Positions 56,668-64,000 of a stretch of 64,000 nt of DNA are shown in pieces. The position numbers and the translations under genes are program-made. Positions within the stretch are counted from its first letter, which is position 1. Every line of letters starts with the position of its first letter. The stretch spans positions 1-64,000 of the forward strand of contig CAJQKV010000014.1 in assembly GCA_905479015.1 (NCBI GenBank), given 5' to 3'. The stretch comes from an uncultured Cyclobacteriaceae bacterium. GTDB lineage: Bacteria > Bacteroidota > Bacteroidia > Cytophagales > Cyclobacteriaceae. Under the pieces are notes generated by a model. That model did no database searches. It saw nothing but the letters and a program-made list of their open reading frames with translations, and had not been told where the DNA came from.

Positions 56668-57669
56668 TCAACCATGAATCTTTTCCTTTATCAAACGCTC
56701 CAGATCATCCATAAGCTCTACATTATCCTCAAGAAGTATCTTAACTGCATCTCTGCCTTGTCCCAGCTTATTCCCATCATAGGAAAACCATGAGCCCGAT
56801 TTCTGAATAATTTCTAATTCAACACCTAAATCCAAAATTTCTCCAGATTTACTGATCCCCTTACCGTACATGATATCAAATTCTACGACTTTAAACGGTG
56901 GGGCAACTTTATTTTTAACCACCTTCACCTTGGTTCGGTTCCCCAATATATTATCAGCACTTTCTTTAATTTGGCCTATTCGACGAATGTCTAACCTTAC
57001 CGATGCATAAAATTTAAGTGCATTTCCTCCGGTGGTCGTCTCTGGATTACCAAACATGATCCCTATTTTCTCCCGAAGCTGATTAATGAAAATACATGCA
57101 CATCCAGATTTACTGATGGCTCCTGTTAATTTTCTTAATGCCTGAGACATCAATCTCGCTTGCAGTCCCATTTTACTATCTCCCATCTCTCCTTCAAGCT
57201 CAGCCCTTGGCACCAAGGCCGCCACGGAATCGATCACAATAATATCAATGGCACCAGACCTGATAAGATGTTCGGTAATTTCTAATGCCTGCTCTCCATT
57301 GTCTGGCTGGGATATGAGTAAATTTTCAGTGTCAATCCCTAATTTTTCAGCATAACTCTTATCGAAGGCATGCTCAGCATCAATAAAAGCGGCCAAGCCC
57401 CCTTGCTTTTGTGCCTCTGCAATACAATGCATGGCTAAGGTAGTTTTTCCAGAGGACTCAGGACCATAGACTTCTATCACTCGACCCTTTGGAATACCAC
57501 CAACTCCCAAGGCAAGATCTAATCCAATGGAACCTGTCGAAATGACGGGTACGTCCATCACTTTTTCATCGCTTAATTTCATGATGGCCCCTTTACCGTA
57601 GGTTTTTTCTAGCTTATCAATAGTCAGCTGAAGTGCCTTGTGTTTTTGTTCTTTTTCTTTTTCTTGCAT
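56668..57669 (-). CDS. recA: Recombinase RecA
   Basis: A 333-residue RecA with Walker [10 protein letters not shown], the FIDAEHAFD segment, Walker [11 protein letters not shown], the L1/L2 loops ([38 protein letters not shown]) and [10 protein letters not shown]. It coats single-stranded DNA, drives strand exchange and stimulates the SOS response. The upstream region carries repeated TTAGCTAA-type sites (57701-57748). Confidence 0.98.
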   Translation of the reverse strand: MQEKEKEQKHKALQLTIDKLEKTYGKGAIMKLSDEKVMDVPVISTGSIGLDLALGVGGIPKGRVIEVYGPESSGKTTLAMHCIAEAQKQGGLAAFIDAEHAFDKSYAEKLGIDTENLLISQPDNGEQALEITEHLIRSGAIDIIVIDSVAALVPRAELEGEMGDSKMGLQARLMSQALRKLTGAISKSGCACIFINQLREKIGIMFGNPETTTGGNALKFYASVRLDIRRIGQIKESADNILGNRTKVKVVKNKVAPPFKVVEFDIMYGKGISKSGEILDLGVELEIIQKSGSWFSYDGNKLGQGRDAVKILLEDNVELMDDLERLIKEKIHG

Positions 57670-57700
57670 TATCTTCTAAAGTTATTGTTTTACTAAAAAT

Positions 57701-57748
57701 ATTAGCTAAAATAGAGAATTATTAGCAAATTCAATACGTTTAGCTAAA
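57701..57748 (-). promoter_or_regulatory. Three TTAGC-repeat sites at the recA promoter
   Basis: ATTAGCTAAA (57701-57710), ATTAGCAAAT (57721-57730) and the perfect palindrome TTTAGCTAAA (57739-57748) stand 32-79 bases upstream of the recA ATG at 18-20-base spacing. A TTG-N18-TATTTTAG promoter candidate on the minus strand overlaps them, so a bound protein would block transcription. A LexA-like damage-response repressor is the obvious suspect. Confidence 0.45.
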
Positions 57749-58090
57749 TATTTTAGTTTTTTTTGTTTCCCTAATACTATAATGAGCTTTTTGATCTTTA
57801 TATTCTGGGCTATAAAAGTAGTCCCTTCCATGTGTAGAATTAAAGTTACTTCTCAAGTATTTTGCCTGAATAATTAATATTTCAATATACTTGACCTTAT
57901 TTTTGTTGAGCTACTGCTCATTTTCAAATATTAAGAAGGTAACGCTGACTGAGTAAAATTCGACGGGAGCACTGGGTATTCCGATAATCGCTCATGCTTT
58001 AAGCGATCGAAAATAAATCTTTATAGCCCCCATTTTTTTGATTTTGCCTATATTGGGTTACTCATCATAAGTTAAAAACATCCCCTTTGA

Positions 58091-58234
58091 ATGAGATTAA
58101 TTACGGAAGATGGATTTGAATTGAGTGTTTTATTATTTCGAAAGCCTATGGCAGGATCTATCATTCATTCACAGCAAATACGTCACTCTATCTTGATCGA
58201 ACGCCAGCTGAATCAGCTTAAAAAGTATCTATAG
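58091..58234 (+). CDS. Candidate 47-residue small protein upstream of the metallopeptidase
   Basis: An ATG frame opens directly after an in-frame TGA and ends eight bases before the next gene. The product (MRLITEDGFELSVLL at the start, ending LIERQLNQLKKYL) looks protein-like, with a hydrophobic strand and an amphipathic helix, but matches no family I know. Spacing suggests translational coupling with the downstream peptidase gene. It could still be chance. Confidence 0.35.
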   Translation: MRLITEDGFELSVLLFRKPMAGSIIHSQQIRHSILIERQLNQLKKYL

Positions 58235-58242
58235 TTAACCTG

Positions 58243-59253
58243 ATGAAAATCGAAAAAAAAATCTTAATTATACCCCTATTATTCATCCTTTTCTCAGGGT
58301 TTTTATATTATCAAGACGTCATCCTTTATGGTGCTCTCCAAGCCAAAGGACAAATCTTAATTCTTTTAACAGCGCGGCCCATTGCTACCTATCTAGACGA
58401 TGCTGATTATCCTGATTCGCTAAAACTACGCATACAGCAAATACAGCAAATCAAGGCGTACAGCGAGAAAATTGGATTGAAGCCAACAAACAATTATACG
58501 TCCCTTTATGACCAAAAAAATAAAGCTTCTCTATGGAATTTATCCGCATGCCACCCTTACAAATTTGAAAATAAAATCTGGTCTTTCCCTTTTTTAGGAA
58601 GTTTTGGATACAAAGGTTTTTTCGACCTCAGCCAAGCCCAAATAGAACGTGAATATCTTGAAAAAGAGGGGTATGATACCCGAATTAGAAGTGTCAATGC
58701 TTGGTCAACGCTGGGTTGGTTTAAGGACCCTATCTTGTCTAATATGCTGAACAACACAGAAGCCCAAATAGCAGAAACCTTGTTTCATGAATTGACGCAT
58801 AATACTCTATTTTTAAAAAATCAATTACAATTCAATGAAAATTTAGCTTCCTTTTTCGGTAAAAAAGCAAGCATAGATTACCTCAATTTCTTTTATGGCC
58901 CAGATGCAGAGCAAATGACTGATTATTTATCCGACCTTGAAGATTCAGAAAAATTCAGGCAACACCTATTAAGAGGTAAACAAAGTTTAGAGGTTTTATA
59001 CCAAAGTTTTGGTGATGCGGATGACCTCAATTTTAAAGCAGCTAAAAAAAACAAAACCATCCGTATCATTGTAAATCATCTGGATACCATTCAGTTCCGT
59101 AATATTAATTATTATAGCATCTTCAATAAATCATTACCCAATAACACTTATTTCATGTCCTACACGCGTTATTACGCTGAGGAGCACAAGCTTGATTCTA
59201 TATTTAACTATTATGAGAAAGATTTAAAAAAATTTATAAACCATTTTAAATAG
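58243..59253 (+). CDS. Membrane-anchored putative aminopeptidase (HExxH, PF10023 type)
   Basis: A 336-residue protein with an N-terminal membrane helix (residues 6-26) and a zinc-protease motif HELTH in AETLFHELTHNTLFL, followed by NENLASFFGKKAS with the third ligand glutamate. ARPIATYLDDADYPDSLKLRI and the YKGFFDLSQAQIE stretch match the predicted aminopeptidase family PF10023. The active site would face the periplasm. Its substrate is not known. Confidence 0.88.
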   Translation: MKIEKKILIIPLLFILFSGFLYYQDVILYGALQAKGQILILLTARPIATYLDDADYPDSLKLRIQQIQQIKAYSEKIGLKPTNNYTSLYDQKNKASLWNLSACHPYKFENKIWSFPFLGSFGYKGFFDLSQAQIEREYLEKEGYDTRIRSVNAWSTLGWFKDPILSNMLNNTEAQIAETLFHELTHNTLFLKNQLQFNENLASFFGKKASIDYLNFFYGPDAEQMTDYLSDLEDSEKFRQHLLRGKQSLEVLYQSFGDADDLNFKAAKKNKTIRIIVNHLDTIQFRNINYYSIFNKSLPNNTYFMSYTRYYAEEHKLDSIFNYYEKDLKKFINHFK

Positions 59254-59388
59254 AGTTTGAATATTAATAAATTGTGAAGCATTTCATGTTAATTTGATTT
59301 TCAAATAACATTACCCTTGTGATTTTGATTTAGACTTGCATCTATATTATGTTCTTTGCGCTTTTAAAGACTCGTTTAAATTATTCAA

Positions 59389-60087
59389 ATGAACTCAAAT
59401 ACGTATAAAATATTGGTCGTAGATGATGATCCTGATATTGTCGAATTACTAAAATACAATCTGTCTTCTGAGGGCTATAAAGTCAAAAGTGCATCCAACG
59501 GTATTCAAGCCGTGTCTTTAGCTAGGGAGTTTATTCCTGATTTGACTATTTTAGACATCATGATGCCCAATATGGATGGTGTCGAAACTTGTCGCCAAAT
59601 CCGTTCCATTCCTGAATTAGCAAATAAGTTTATTATCTTTCTTACCGCAAGGTCTGAAGAATACTCAGAGATCGCAGCGTTCGAAATGGGAGCCGATGAT
59701 TACATTACTAAACCCATCAAACCCCGCGCGCTGATCAGTAGAATTAACGCCTTGTTCAGAAGAGAGGTCAAAAAGGACTCGGGGAGCTCTAAAATTAGTA
59801 TTGGGAATTTAGAAATTGACCGTGTTTCTTACACCGTCAAACTCGACAACAAAAAGATAATCTTACCAAAGAAAGAGTTTGAATTACTGTTTTTTTTAGC
59901 ACAAAATCCTGATCAAGTTTTTGGCAGAGATGATTTATTAAAAAACATTTGGGGATCAGATGTGTACGTTTTAGCCCGCACAGTTGATGTCCATATTAGA
60001 AAGGTTAGAGAAAAAATTGGTGATGGTTTCATCATAACTATTAAAGGTGTTGGCTATAAGTTTGTTGGGGATCAACTTTCAATATGA
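59389..60087 (+). CDS. PhoB-like response regulator
   Basis: A 232-residue OmpR/PhoB-type regulator. The receiver domain has the acidic pair at VDDDPD, phosphoacceptor Asp56 in LTILDIMMP and the lysine in ITKPIKP. The C-terminal winged helix carries LPKKEFELLFFLAQNPDQVFGRDDLL and VDVHIRKVREKIG. It overlaps the kinase gene by four bases. In Bacteroidota this pair is often named PhoB/PhoR, but phosphate genes are not adjacent here, so the signal is unproven. Confidence 0.94.
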   Translation: MNSNTYKILVVDDDPDIVELLKYNLSSEGYKVKSASNGIQAVSLAREFIPDLTILDIMMPNMDGVETCRQIRSIPELANKFIIFLTARSEEYSEIAAFEMGADDYITKPIKPRALISRINALFRREVKKDSGSSKISIGNLEIDRVSYTVKLDNKKIILPKKEFELLFFLAQNPDQVFGRDDLLKNIWGSDVYVLARTVDVHIRKVREKIGDGFIITIKGVGYKFVGDQLSI

Positions 60088-61157
60088 CACTCAATTCAAA
60101 GGGTCTTGCACTTATCCTCGCATTGATAATAGCCGTTATTACCACCACTGCCCTTTATTTAACCCCCAACGTTCCTGATCGGGCTATTTTTTTAACTTTT
60201 ATTTTATCCTTTATTTCCGGATTCAGTATCATTCGAGTCATGGCCGAGTTATTGTTTTTTAAAGAAATCAATAATATTTATAAAGCCCTAGAAAATGTCC
60301 AAGATCAAAAATTGACTTCAATTACTCAAACAAAAAAATCCTATTTTAACCCACTCAAAAGAATAAATCAAGAAATTTCGTCCTACGCCGATAGAAAACA
60401 AAGCGAAATTGATGAACTCAAGAAAATGGCAGCTTTCAGAAGAGAATTCATTGCTGATGTTTCTCATGAACTTAAAACCCCAATATTTTCAGCCCAAGGA
60501 TTCGTCCATACACTCTTGGATGGAGCGATTGACAATGAAGCTGTAAGAGAAAATTTTCTAAAAAAAGCAGCAAAGAGCCTGGATCGACTTGATATCTTAG
60601 TTCAAGATTTAATGACCATTACTCAAATTGAAAAAGGGGAGATTAATATGCATTTTGAATCCTTTGATTTAGTTGAACTTAGTATTGAAGTAATGGATCA
60701 GCTTGAAAAAAAGGCCCATCAAAAACAAGTGAAAATACAATTACTCAATTCAAAGGACCACCCTGCCTATGTCAGTGCTGATTATCGCAGAATCTATCAA
60801 GTAATTCTTAATTTACTGGCCAACGCCATCGATTATGCCGGTACTGGAGCCGAAGTAGTCATCAAAATCACTACTTCAGCTAAAAAGGTTGTTTTTGAAT
60901 TGGGTGATAATGGCATAGGGATTCCAGAAAAAGATCTCTCCCGAATTTTTGAGCGTTTTTATCGGGTAGATAAAAGTCGCTCTCAAGAAACCGGGGGATC
61001 AGGATTGGGTTTGTCCATAGTCAAGCATATCATTGAAAGTCATCAATCAAAAATTAATGTTGAAAGTAGTAGTAAAAAAGGGACAAAATTTTGGTTTCAA
61101 CTCAAAGCAAGCGCTGCACCCAAATCAGAAACCATAATAGCTACCTCGACGACATGA
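60084..61157 (+). CDS. PhoR-like sensor histidine kinase
   Basis: A 357-residue kinase with two N-terminal membrane helices (about 7-27 and 34-58) separated by only a few residues, so almost no periplasmic sensor domain. The dimerisation domain has His128 in DVSHELKTP. The ATPase domain follows with N box NLLANAIDYA, G1 DNGIGIP, F box IFERFYRVDK and G2 GGSGLGLSIVKHI. It partners the response regulator upstream; coupling is by overlap at both ends. Confidence 0.94.
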   Translation: MTLNSKGLALILALIIAVITTTALYLTPNVPDRAIFLTFILSFISGFSIIRVMAELLFFKEINNIYKALENVQDQKLTSITQTKKSYFNPLKRINQEISSYADRKQSEIDELKKMAAFRREFIADVSHELKTPIFSAQGFVHTLLDGAIDNEAVRENFLKKAAKSLDRLDILVQDLMTITQIEKGEINMHFESFDLVELSIEVMDQLEKKAHQKQVKIQLLNSKDHPAYVSADYRRIYQVILNLLANAIDYAGTGAEVVIKITTSAKKVVFELGDNGIGIPEKDLSRIFERFYRVDKSRSQETGGSGLGLSIVKHIIESHQSKINVESSSKKGTKFWFQLKASAAPKSETIIATSTT

Positions 61158-61882
61158 AGAAAAAATTAACCTCTCATTCCCCATTCAAGGAAATCATTAT
61201 TTTTGAAAATGCTGATTTCATCATTATTAATAAACCCCAGCATATTTCTACCTTAGAAGATAGAAGTTCCCCAATGAATATACTTAAATGGGCCCGGACC
61301 TATTTTAATGACGCGAAAGTCTGTCATAGATTAGATAAAACCACCTCAGGCATTTTGGTCATTGCAAAAAATGATGCTACATACAAGTATTTCTCTATGC
61401 TGCTAGAGCAAAGATCTGTTACTAAAATTTATCATGCCCTTGTCGAAGGCGACCAAAATATTGAAGAATTAGAGCTTAATAAACCTATTTATTCCTCCGC
61501 CAGTCGCTCAAAAGTTGATTTTCAAAAAGGAAAACCCTCCGTGACCTTGGTATCAACCATTGAACGATATAAAAAGCACTCCCTTTTGGCATGTATGCCC
61601 TTTACAGGCCGTATGCATCAAATAAGAGTTCACTTGGCAAATTACGGCCTCCCTATCATTGGAGATGAGCATTACGGCGGAAAAAATCTTTTCCTCTCCG
61701 AAATCAAAAAAAATTATAAAACTTCTAAAAATAAAGAGGAACAACCATTAATGGGTAGACTGGCTCTGCACGCTGCGGGCATTCAATTTGAGGATAGAGA
61801 TGGGAAAATAATGAAACTAACGGCGCCTTATCCCAAAGATTTACAAGCTGCAATTCGACAACTTGAAAAAAACAAGCGTTAA
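61154..61882 (+). CDS. RluA-family RNA pseudouridine synthase
   Basis: A 242-residue pseudouridine synthase with catalytic Asp61 in VCHRLDKTTSGILV, and the later motifs FTGRMHQIRVHLANYGLPIIGDEHYGG and LALHAAGIQF. It lacks the N-terminal S4 domain of RluC/RluD. I chose the ATG that overlaps the kinase stop (ATGA) at 61154. An upstream TTG at 61091 would add residues encoded in overlap. The target (rRNA or tRNA) is unknown. Confidence 0.92.
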   Translation: MKKKLTSHSPFKEIIIFENADFIIINKPQHISTLEDRSSPMNILKWARTYFNDAKVCHRLDKTTSGILVIAKNDATYKYFSMLLEQRSVTKIYHALVEGDQNIEELELNKPIYSSASRSKVDFQKGKPSVTLVSTIERYKKHSLLACMPFTGRMHQIRVHLANYGLPIIGDEHYGGKNLFLSEIKKNYKTSKNKEEQPLMGRLALHAAGIQFEDRDGKIMKLTAPYPKDLQAAIRQLEKNKR

Positions 61883-61896
61883 TAAAAGTAGGTATC

Positions 61897-61927
61897 TTGT
61901 TTTTCCAAAATATAAAATCTATTTTTG
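61897..61927 (+). promoter_or_regulatory. Promoter of the rplM-rpsI-rpsB block
   Basis: TTG (61897-61899), a 20-base spacer and TATTTTTG (61920-61927) fit the consensus. Transcription would start near 61934, leaving a leader of about 48 bases. The leader contains a small hairpin (CCTTTT 61932-61937 with AAAAGG 61947-61952) that could serve ribosomal-protein autoregulation. Confidence 0.5.
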
Positions 61928-61981
61928 TGTCCCTTTTCAAGATAGAAAAAGGAGCAACAGTATAAAAAAAGTACTTGTAAA

Positions 61982-62425
61982 TTGGAAACATTAAGTTATA
62001 AAACCATTGCATCAAACAAATCAACAGTCAATAAGGACTGGGTGATCATCGATGCAAGTCACAAAGTATTAGGAAGATTGGCCAGCGAAGTAAGTAAAAT
62101 TATTAGGGGCAAACACAAACCTTCATTTTCTGCACATGTCGATTGTGGAGATAACGTCATTGTTATCAACGCAGACAAAATCCGACTCACCGGTAAAAAA
62201 TGGACGGATAAATTGTATATACGTCATACAGGATATCCAGGGGGTCAACGAAAGCAAACTTCTAAAGAGCTCTACCAAAAATCGTCAACTCTTTTGATAG
62301 AAAGCGCGGTACGTGGTATGCTTCCCAGAAATCGATTAGGAAGGCAACTATTTAAAAATCTTTACGCTTATGTGGGCACTGAACACCCGCATGAGGCTCA
62401 AAAACCAAAAGAAGTCAAAATATAA
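61982..62425 (+). CDS. rplM: 50S ribosomal protein L13
   Basis: A 147-residue L13: NKDWVIIDASHKVLGRLASEVSKIIRGKHKP, LYIRHTGYPGG, SAVRGMLPRNRLGRQLFKNLYAYVGTEHPH. The N terminus (ETLSYKTIASNKSTV) matches other Bacteroidota L13 proteins exactly at the TTG at 61982. An in-frame TAG at 61943 closes the frame upstream and no ATG lies between, so TTG is the start. The gene opens the canonical rplM-rpsI-rpsB-tsf order. Confidence 0.97.
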   Translation: METLSYKTIASNKSTVNKDWVIIDASHKVLGRLASEVSKIIRGKHKPSFSAHVDCGDNVIVINADKIRLTGKKWTDKLYIRHTGYPGGQRKQTSKELYQKSSTLLIESAVRGMLPRNRLGRQLFKNLYAYVGTEHPHEAQKPKEVKI

Positions 62426-62430
62426 TTTGA

Positions 62431-62817
62431 ATGGAAGTAATCAAAACAATTGGTAGACGAAAAACTGCCGTAGCTCGTGCCTACTTGTCGAGTGGAAAAG
62501 GAGAAATCAAAGTCAACAATCGTGATTTTAAGGAATATTTCCCATCAGAAGTACTTCAAATCATTGTTAAGCAGCCTTTAGTGACTACAGAGCAAAACGA
62601 TAATTTTAATATCAGCATCAATGTTTTTGGTGGTGGACTTTCAGGTCAGGCTGAAGCCATTAGGCTCAGTATCGCTCGTGCTTTGGTTGAGTTAGATCAA
62701 GAAAGCAGACCTGCCTTAAAAGCAGAAGGATTTCTTACAAGAGACTCAAGAATGGTTGAACGTAAGAAATACGGACGTAGAAAGGCAAGAAGAGCATTTC
62801 AGTTTAGTAAACGATAA
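62431..62817 (+). CDS. rpsI: 30S ribosomal protein S9
   Basis: A 128-residue S9: TIGRRKTAVARAYLSSGKGEIKVN at the start and the basic tail SRMVERKKYGRRKARRAFQFSKR, whose terminal Lys-Arg contacts P-site tRNA. It follows rplM by five bases, the universal L13-S9 pair. Confidence 0.98.
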   Translation: MEVIKTIGRRKTAVARAYLSSGKGEIKVNNRDFKEYFPSEVLQIIVKQPLVTTEQNDNFNISINVFGGGLSGQAEAIRLSIARALVELDQESRPALKAEGFLTRDSRMVERKKYGRRKARRAFQFSKR

Positions 62818-62832
62818 GTTTATAATTAAAAA

Positions 62833-63597
62833 ATGGCAAAAATTACAACAAAAGAATTGTTGGATGCTGGCGTCCACTTTGGACACCTCACTCGTAAATG
62901 GGATCCTCAAATGGCTCCCTTCATATTTATGGAGAAGAACGGCATTCACATCATTGACCTTAACAAGTCACTTAAGCACCTTGAAGAGGCTGCTGCTGCA
63001 CTACAAGGCGTCGTGCGGTCTGGACGTAAGGTAATGTTCGTAGCTACCAAAAAGCAAGCGAAAGAGGTCGTAGAAGAACAGGCTAAAAAATTAAAAATGC
63101 CTTACGTGACCGAAAGGTGGCTTGGAGGTATGCTAACTAACTTCGCTACGATCAGAAAGTCATTGAAAAAAATGACCTCAATAGATAAGTTGCTCAAAGA
63201 AGATGCGTATAACAACCTCGCCAAACGTGAAAAGCTCATGCTTTCTAGGGAGCGAGCTAAATTAGAACGTGTACTTGGTGGTATCGCTGATCTCAATAGA
63301 TTGCCTGCTGCCCTTTTTGTAGTAGACATCAAACGTGAGCACATCGCCATTGCAGAAGCACAGAAACTAAATATCCCGGTCTTCGCCATGGTGGATACCA
63401 ACTCCAATCCAAATGAAGTTGATTATCCCATCCCTGCAAATGATGATGCTTTCAAATCTATCTCCTTAATCACTGATTACATTAGTAATGCAATGGAAGA
63501 AGGACTTGGTGAAAGAAAGAAAGAAAAAGAAGATTCTAAGATTGCTGAAGAAGCCAAAAGGCAGAAAGCCGAAGAGGTTGTAGAAAAGAAGGACTAA
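62833..63597 (+). CDS. rpsB: 30S ribosomal protein S2
   Basis: A 254-residue S2: LLDAGVHFGHLTRKWDPQMAPFIF, MFVATKKQAKEVV, VTERWLGGMLTNFATIRKS and FAMVDTNSNPNEVDYPIPANDDAFKSI. The C-terminal 25 residues are a charged Lys/Glu tail. It follows rpsI by 15 bases and precedes tsf, the usual partner. Confidence 0.98.
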   Translation: MAKITTKELLDAGVHFGHLTRKWDPQMAPFIFMEKNGIHIIDLNKSLKHLEEAAAALQGVVRSGRKVMFVATKKQAKEVVEEQAKKLKMPYVTERWLGGMLTNFATIRKSLKKMTSIDKLLKEDAYNNLAKREKLMLSRERAKLERVLGGIADLNRLPAALFVVDIKREHIAIAEAQKLNIPVFAMVDTNSNPNEVDYPIPANDDAFKSISLITDYISNAMEEGLGERKKEKEDSKIAEEAKRQKAEEVVEKKD

Positions 63598-63640
63598 CCA
63601 CTCAAATTCTTACAGCTTAACAAGAATTTAATCAAATATT

Positions 63641-63676
63641 AAAATTGAACATCAACACAAATGATGTTCAATTTTT
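63641..63676 (+). terminator. Perfect hairpin between rpsB and tsf
   Basis: AAAATTGAACATCA (63641-63654) is fully complementary to 63662-63675 across a 7-base loop and runs into TTTTT. It looks like an AT-rich terminator or attenuator placed between rpsB and tsf, separating S2 from EF-Ts expression. Confidence 0.55.
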
Positions 63677-63714
63677 GTTTAAAAGAATTTATAATTATCA
63701 TAAATAATAATAAA

Positions 63715-64000
63715 ATGGCAATTAGCGCTCAAGAAGTAAATAAGCTCAGGCAAATGACCGGTTCAGGTATGATGGACTGTAAAAAAGCATTGGTAGAAGC
63801 CGATGGTGATTTTGACAAAGCAATTGAATTTTTAAGAAAAAAAGGTCAAAAGGTCTCTGCCTCAAGAGCAGATCGAGAAACCTCTGAAGGTATTATTTTC
63901 ACTAAGACCAGCGAAGATGGTTCCAAAGGAGTTTTGGTTGCCTTTACCTGTGAAACTGATTTTGTAGCCAAGAATGATGCATTTATAGCATTAGGAGAAG
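63715..64000 (+). CDS. tsf: Elongation factor Ts, N-terminal part (runs off right edge)
   Basis: The frame opens with ATG at 63715 and stays open to the right edge. It encodes the UBA-like domain SAQEVNKLRQMTGSGMMDCKKALVEADGD and the EF-Tu contact motif CETDFVAKN. EF-Ts exchanges GDP for GTP on EF-Tu. About 95 residues are visible, a third of the usual length. Confidence 0.97.
   Translation, partial: MAISAQEVNKLRQMTGSGMMDCKKALVEADGDFDKAIEFLRKKGQKVSASRADRETSEGIIFTKTSEDGSKGVLVAFTCETDFVAKNDAFIALGE

Larger units (their letters stand above)
57670..58242. other. Intergenic region upstream of recA and the membrane peptidase
   Basis: This 573-base stretch holds the recA regulatory region (repeated TTAGCTAA sites to 57748) and a 47-codon frame at 58091-58234. 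Between 57760 and 58090 I see no gene. Confidence 0.45.

Overview
The window is a chromosomal segment from an AT-rich member of the Bacteroidota. The signs are: several upstream regions with the Bacteroidota sigma-A promoter pattern (TTTG or TTG, about 18-20 bases, then TAnnTTTG); almost no Shine-Dalgarno sequences; the order rplM-rpsI-rpsB-tsf; and Bacteroidota-typical families (DUF2795, PadR-PspC-sigma, DUF349, YbiT-like ABC-F). I cannot place it reliably below phylum; a marine or sediment Saprospirales-like lineage is a guess. I recognised no tRNA, rRNA, CRISPR array, insertion sequence or phage gene.

The central feature is an island of about 18 kb (6506-24362) for aerobic carbon monoxide oxidation. 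A seven-gene minus-strand operon encodes the CO dehydrogenase subunits CoxM, CoxS and CoxL, then the maturation proteins CoxG, CoxD (MoxR-type AAA+ ATPase), CoxE (von Willebrand A) and an XdhC/CoxF-like protein carrying an extra YHS metal-binding domain. CoxL has the active-site motif AYRCSFR, the signature of form I (true CO-oxidising) enzymes. Behind it lies an almost complete molybdenum cofactor set in short divergent and convergent units: moaA, moaC, moaD, moaE, moeA, moeB with rhodanese, a two-domain MobA protein, and a second XdhC. Sulfur supply is built in as a SufS-type cysteine desulfurase and a SufU-type scaffold/transferase, translationally coupled to moaD and moaE. A less familiar trio (Cys-rich four-helix membrane protein, second MoaD/ThiS carrier, BNR beta-propeller) sits directly upstream of the cox operon.

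Left of the island are the 5' part of a large secreted adhesin-like protein (cut by the window edge), a TPR protein, nadA-nadB, isopentenyl-diphosphate isomerase and a TauE/SafE exporter. From 24.4 to 26.4 kb the DNA is gene-poor: one secreted DUF1566-type protein and a small ORF ending in a strong terminator-like hairpin.

From 26.4 to 64 kb the genes are mostly core or housekeeping: a DASS transporter, two ABC-F ATPases (YbiT-like and EttA), a secreted M20 amidohydrolase and a gamma-glutamyltransferase. A tightly packed plus-strand run (33463-39716) joins glycosyltransferases to HemJ, SCO1 and cytochrome c. After these come a Na+/H+ antiporter, glutaminyl cyclase, PadR-PspC-sigma, a GH4 glycosidase with an SSS sugar symporter, DUF349, DUF2795, ispD, queA, a MacB-like permease, recA, a membrane metallopeptidase, a PhoB/PhoR-type pair, an RluA-type pseudouridine synthase and the ribosomal block running into tsf at the right edge.

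TTG start codons are used repeatedly, including for ribosomal protein L13. The main items for follow-up are the cox/Moco island and its upstream trio, the mismatch between the MobA-type motif and the cytosine dinucleotide cofactor expected for CO dehydrogenase, repeated sites upstream of recA and the PadR operon, and small ORFs in the gaps.
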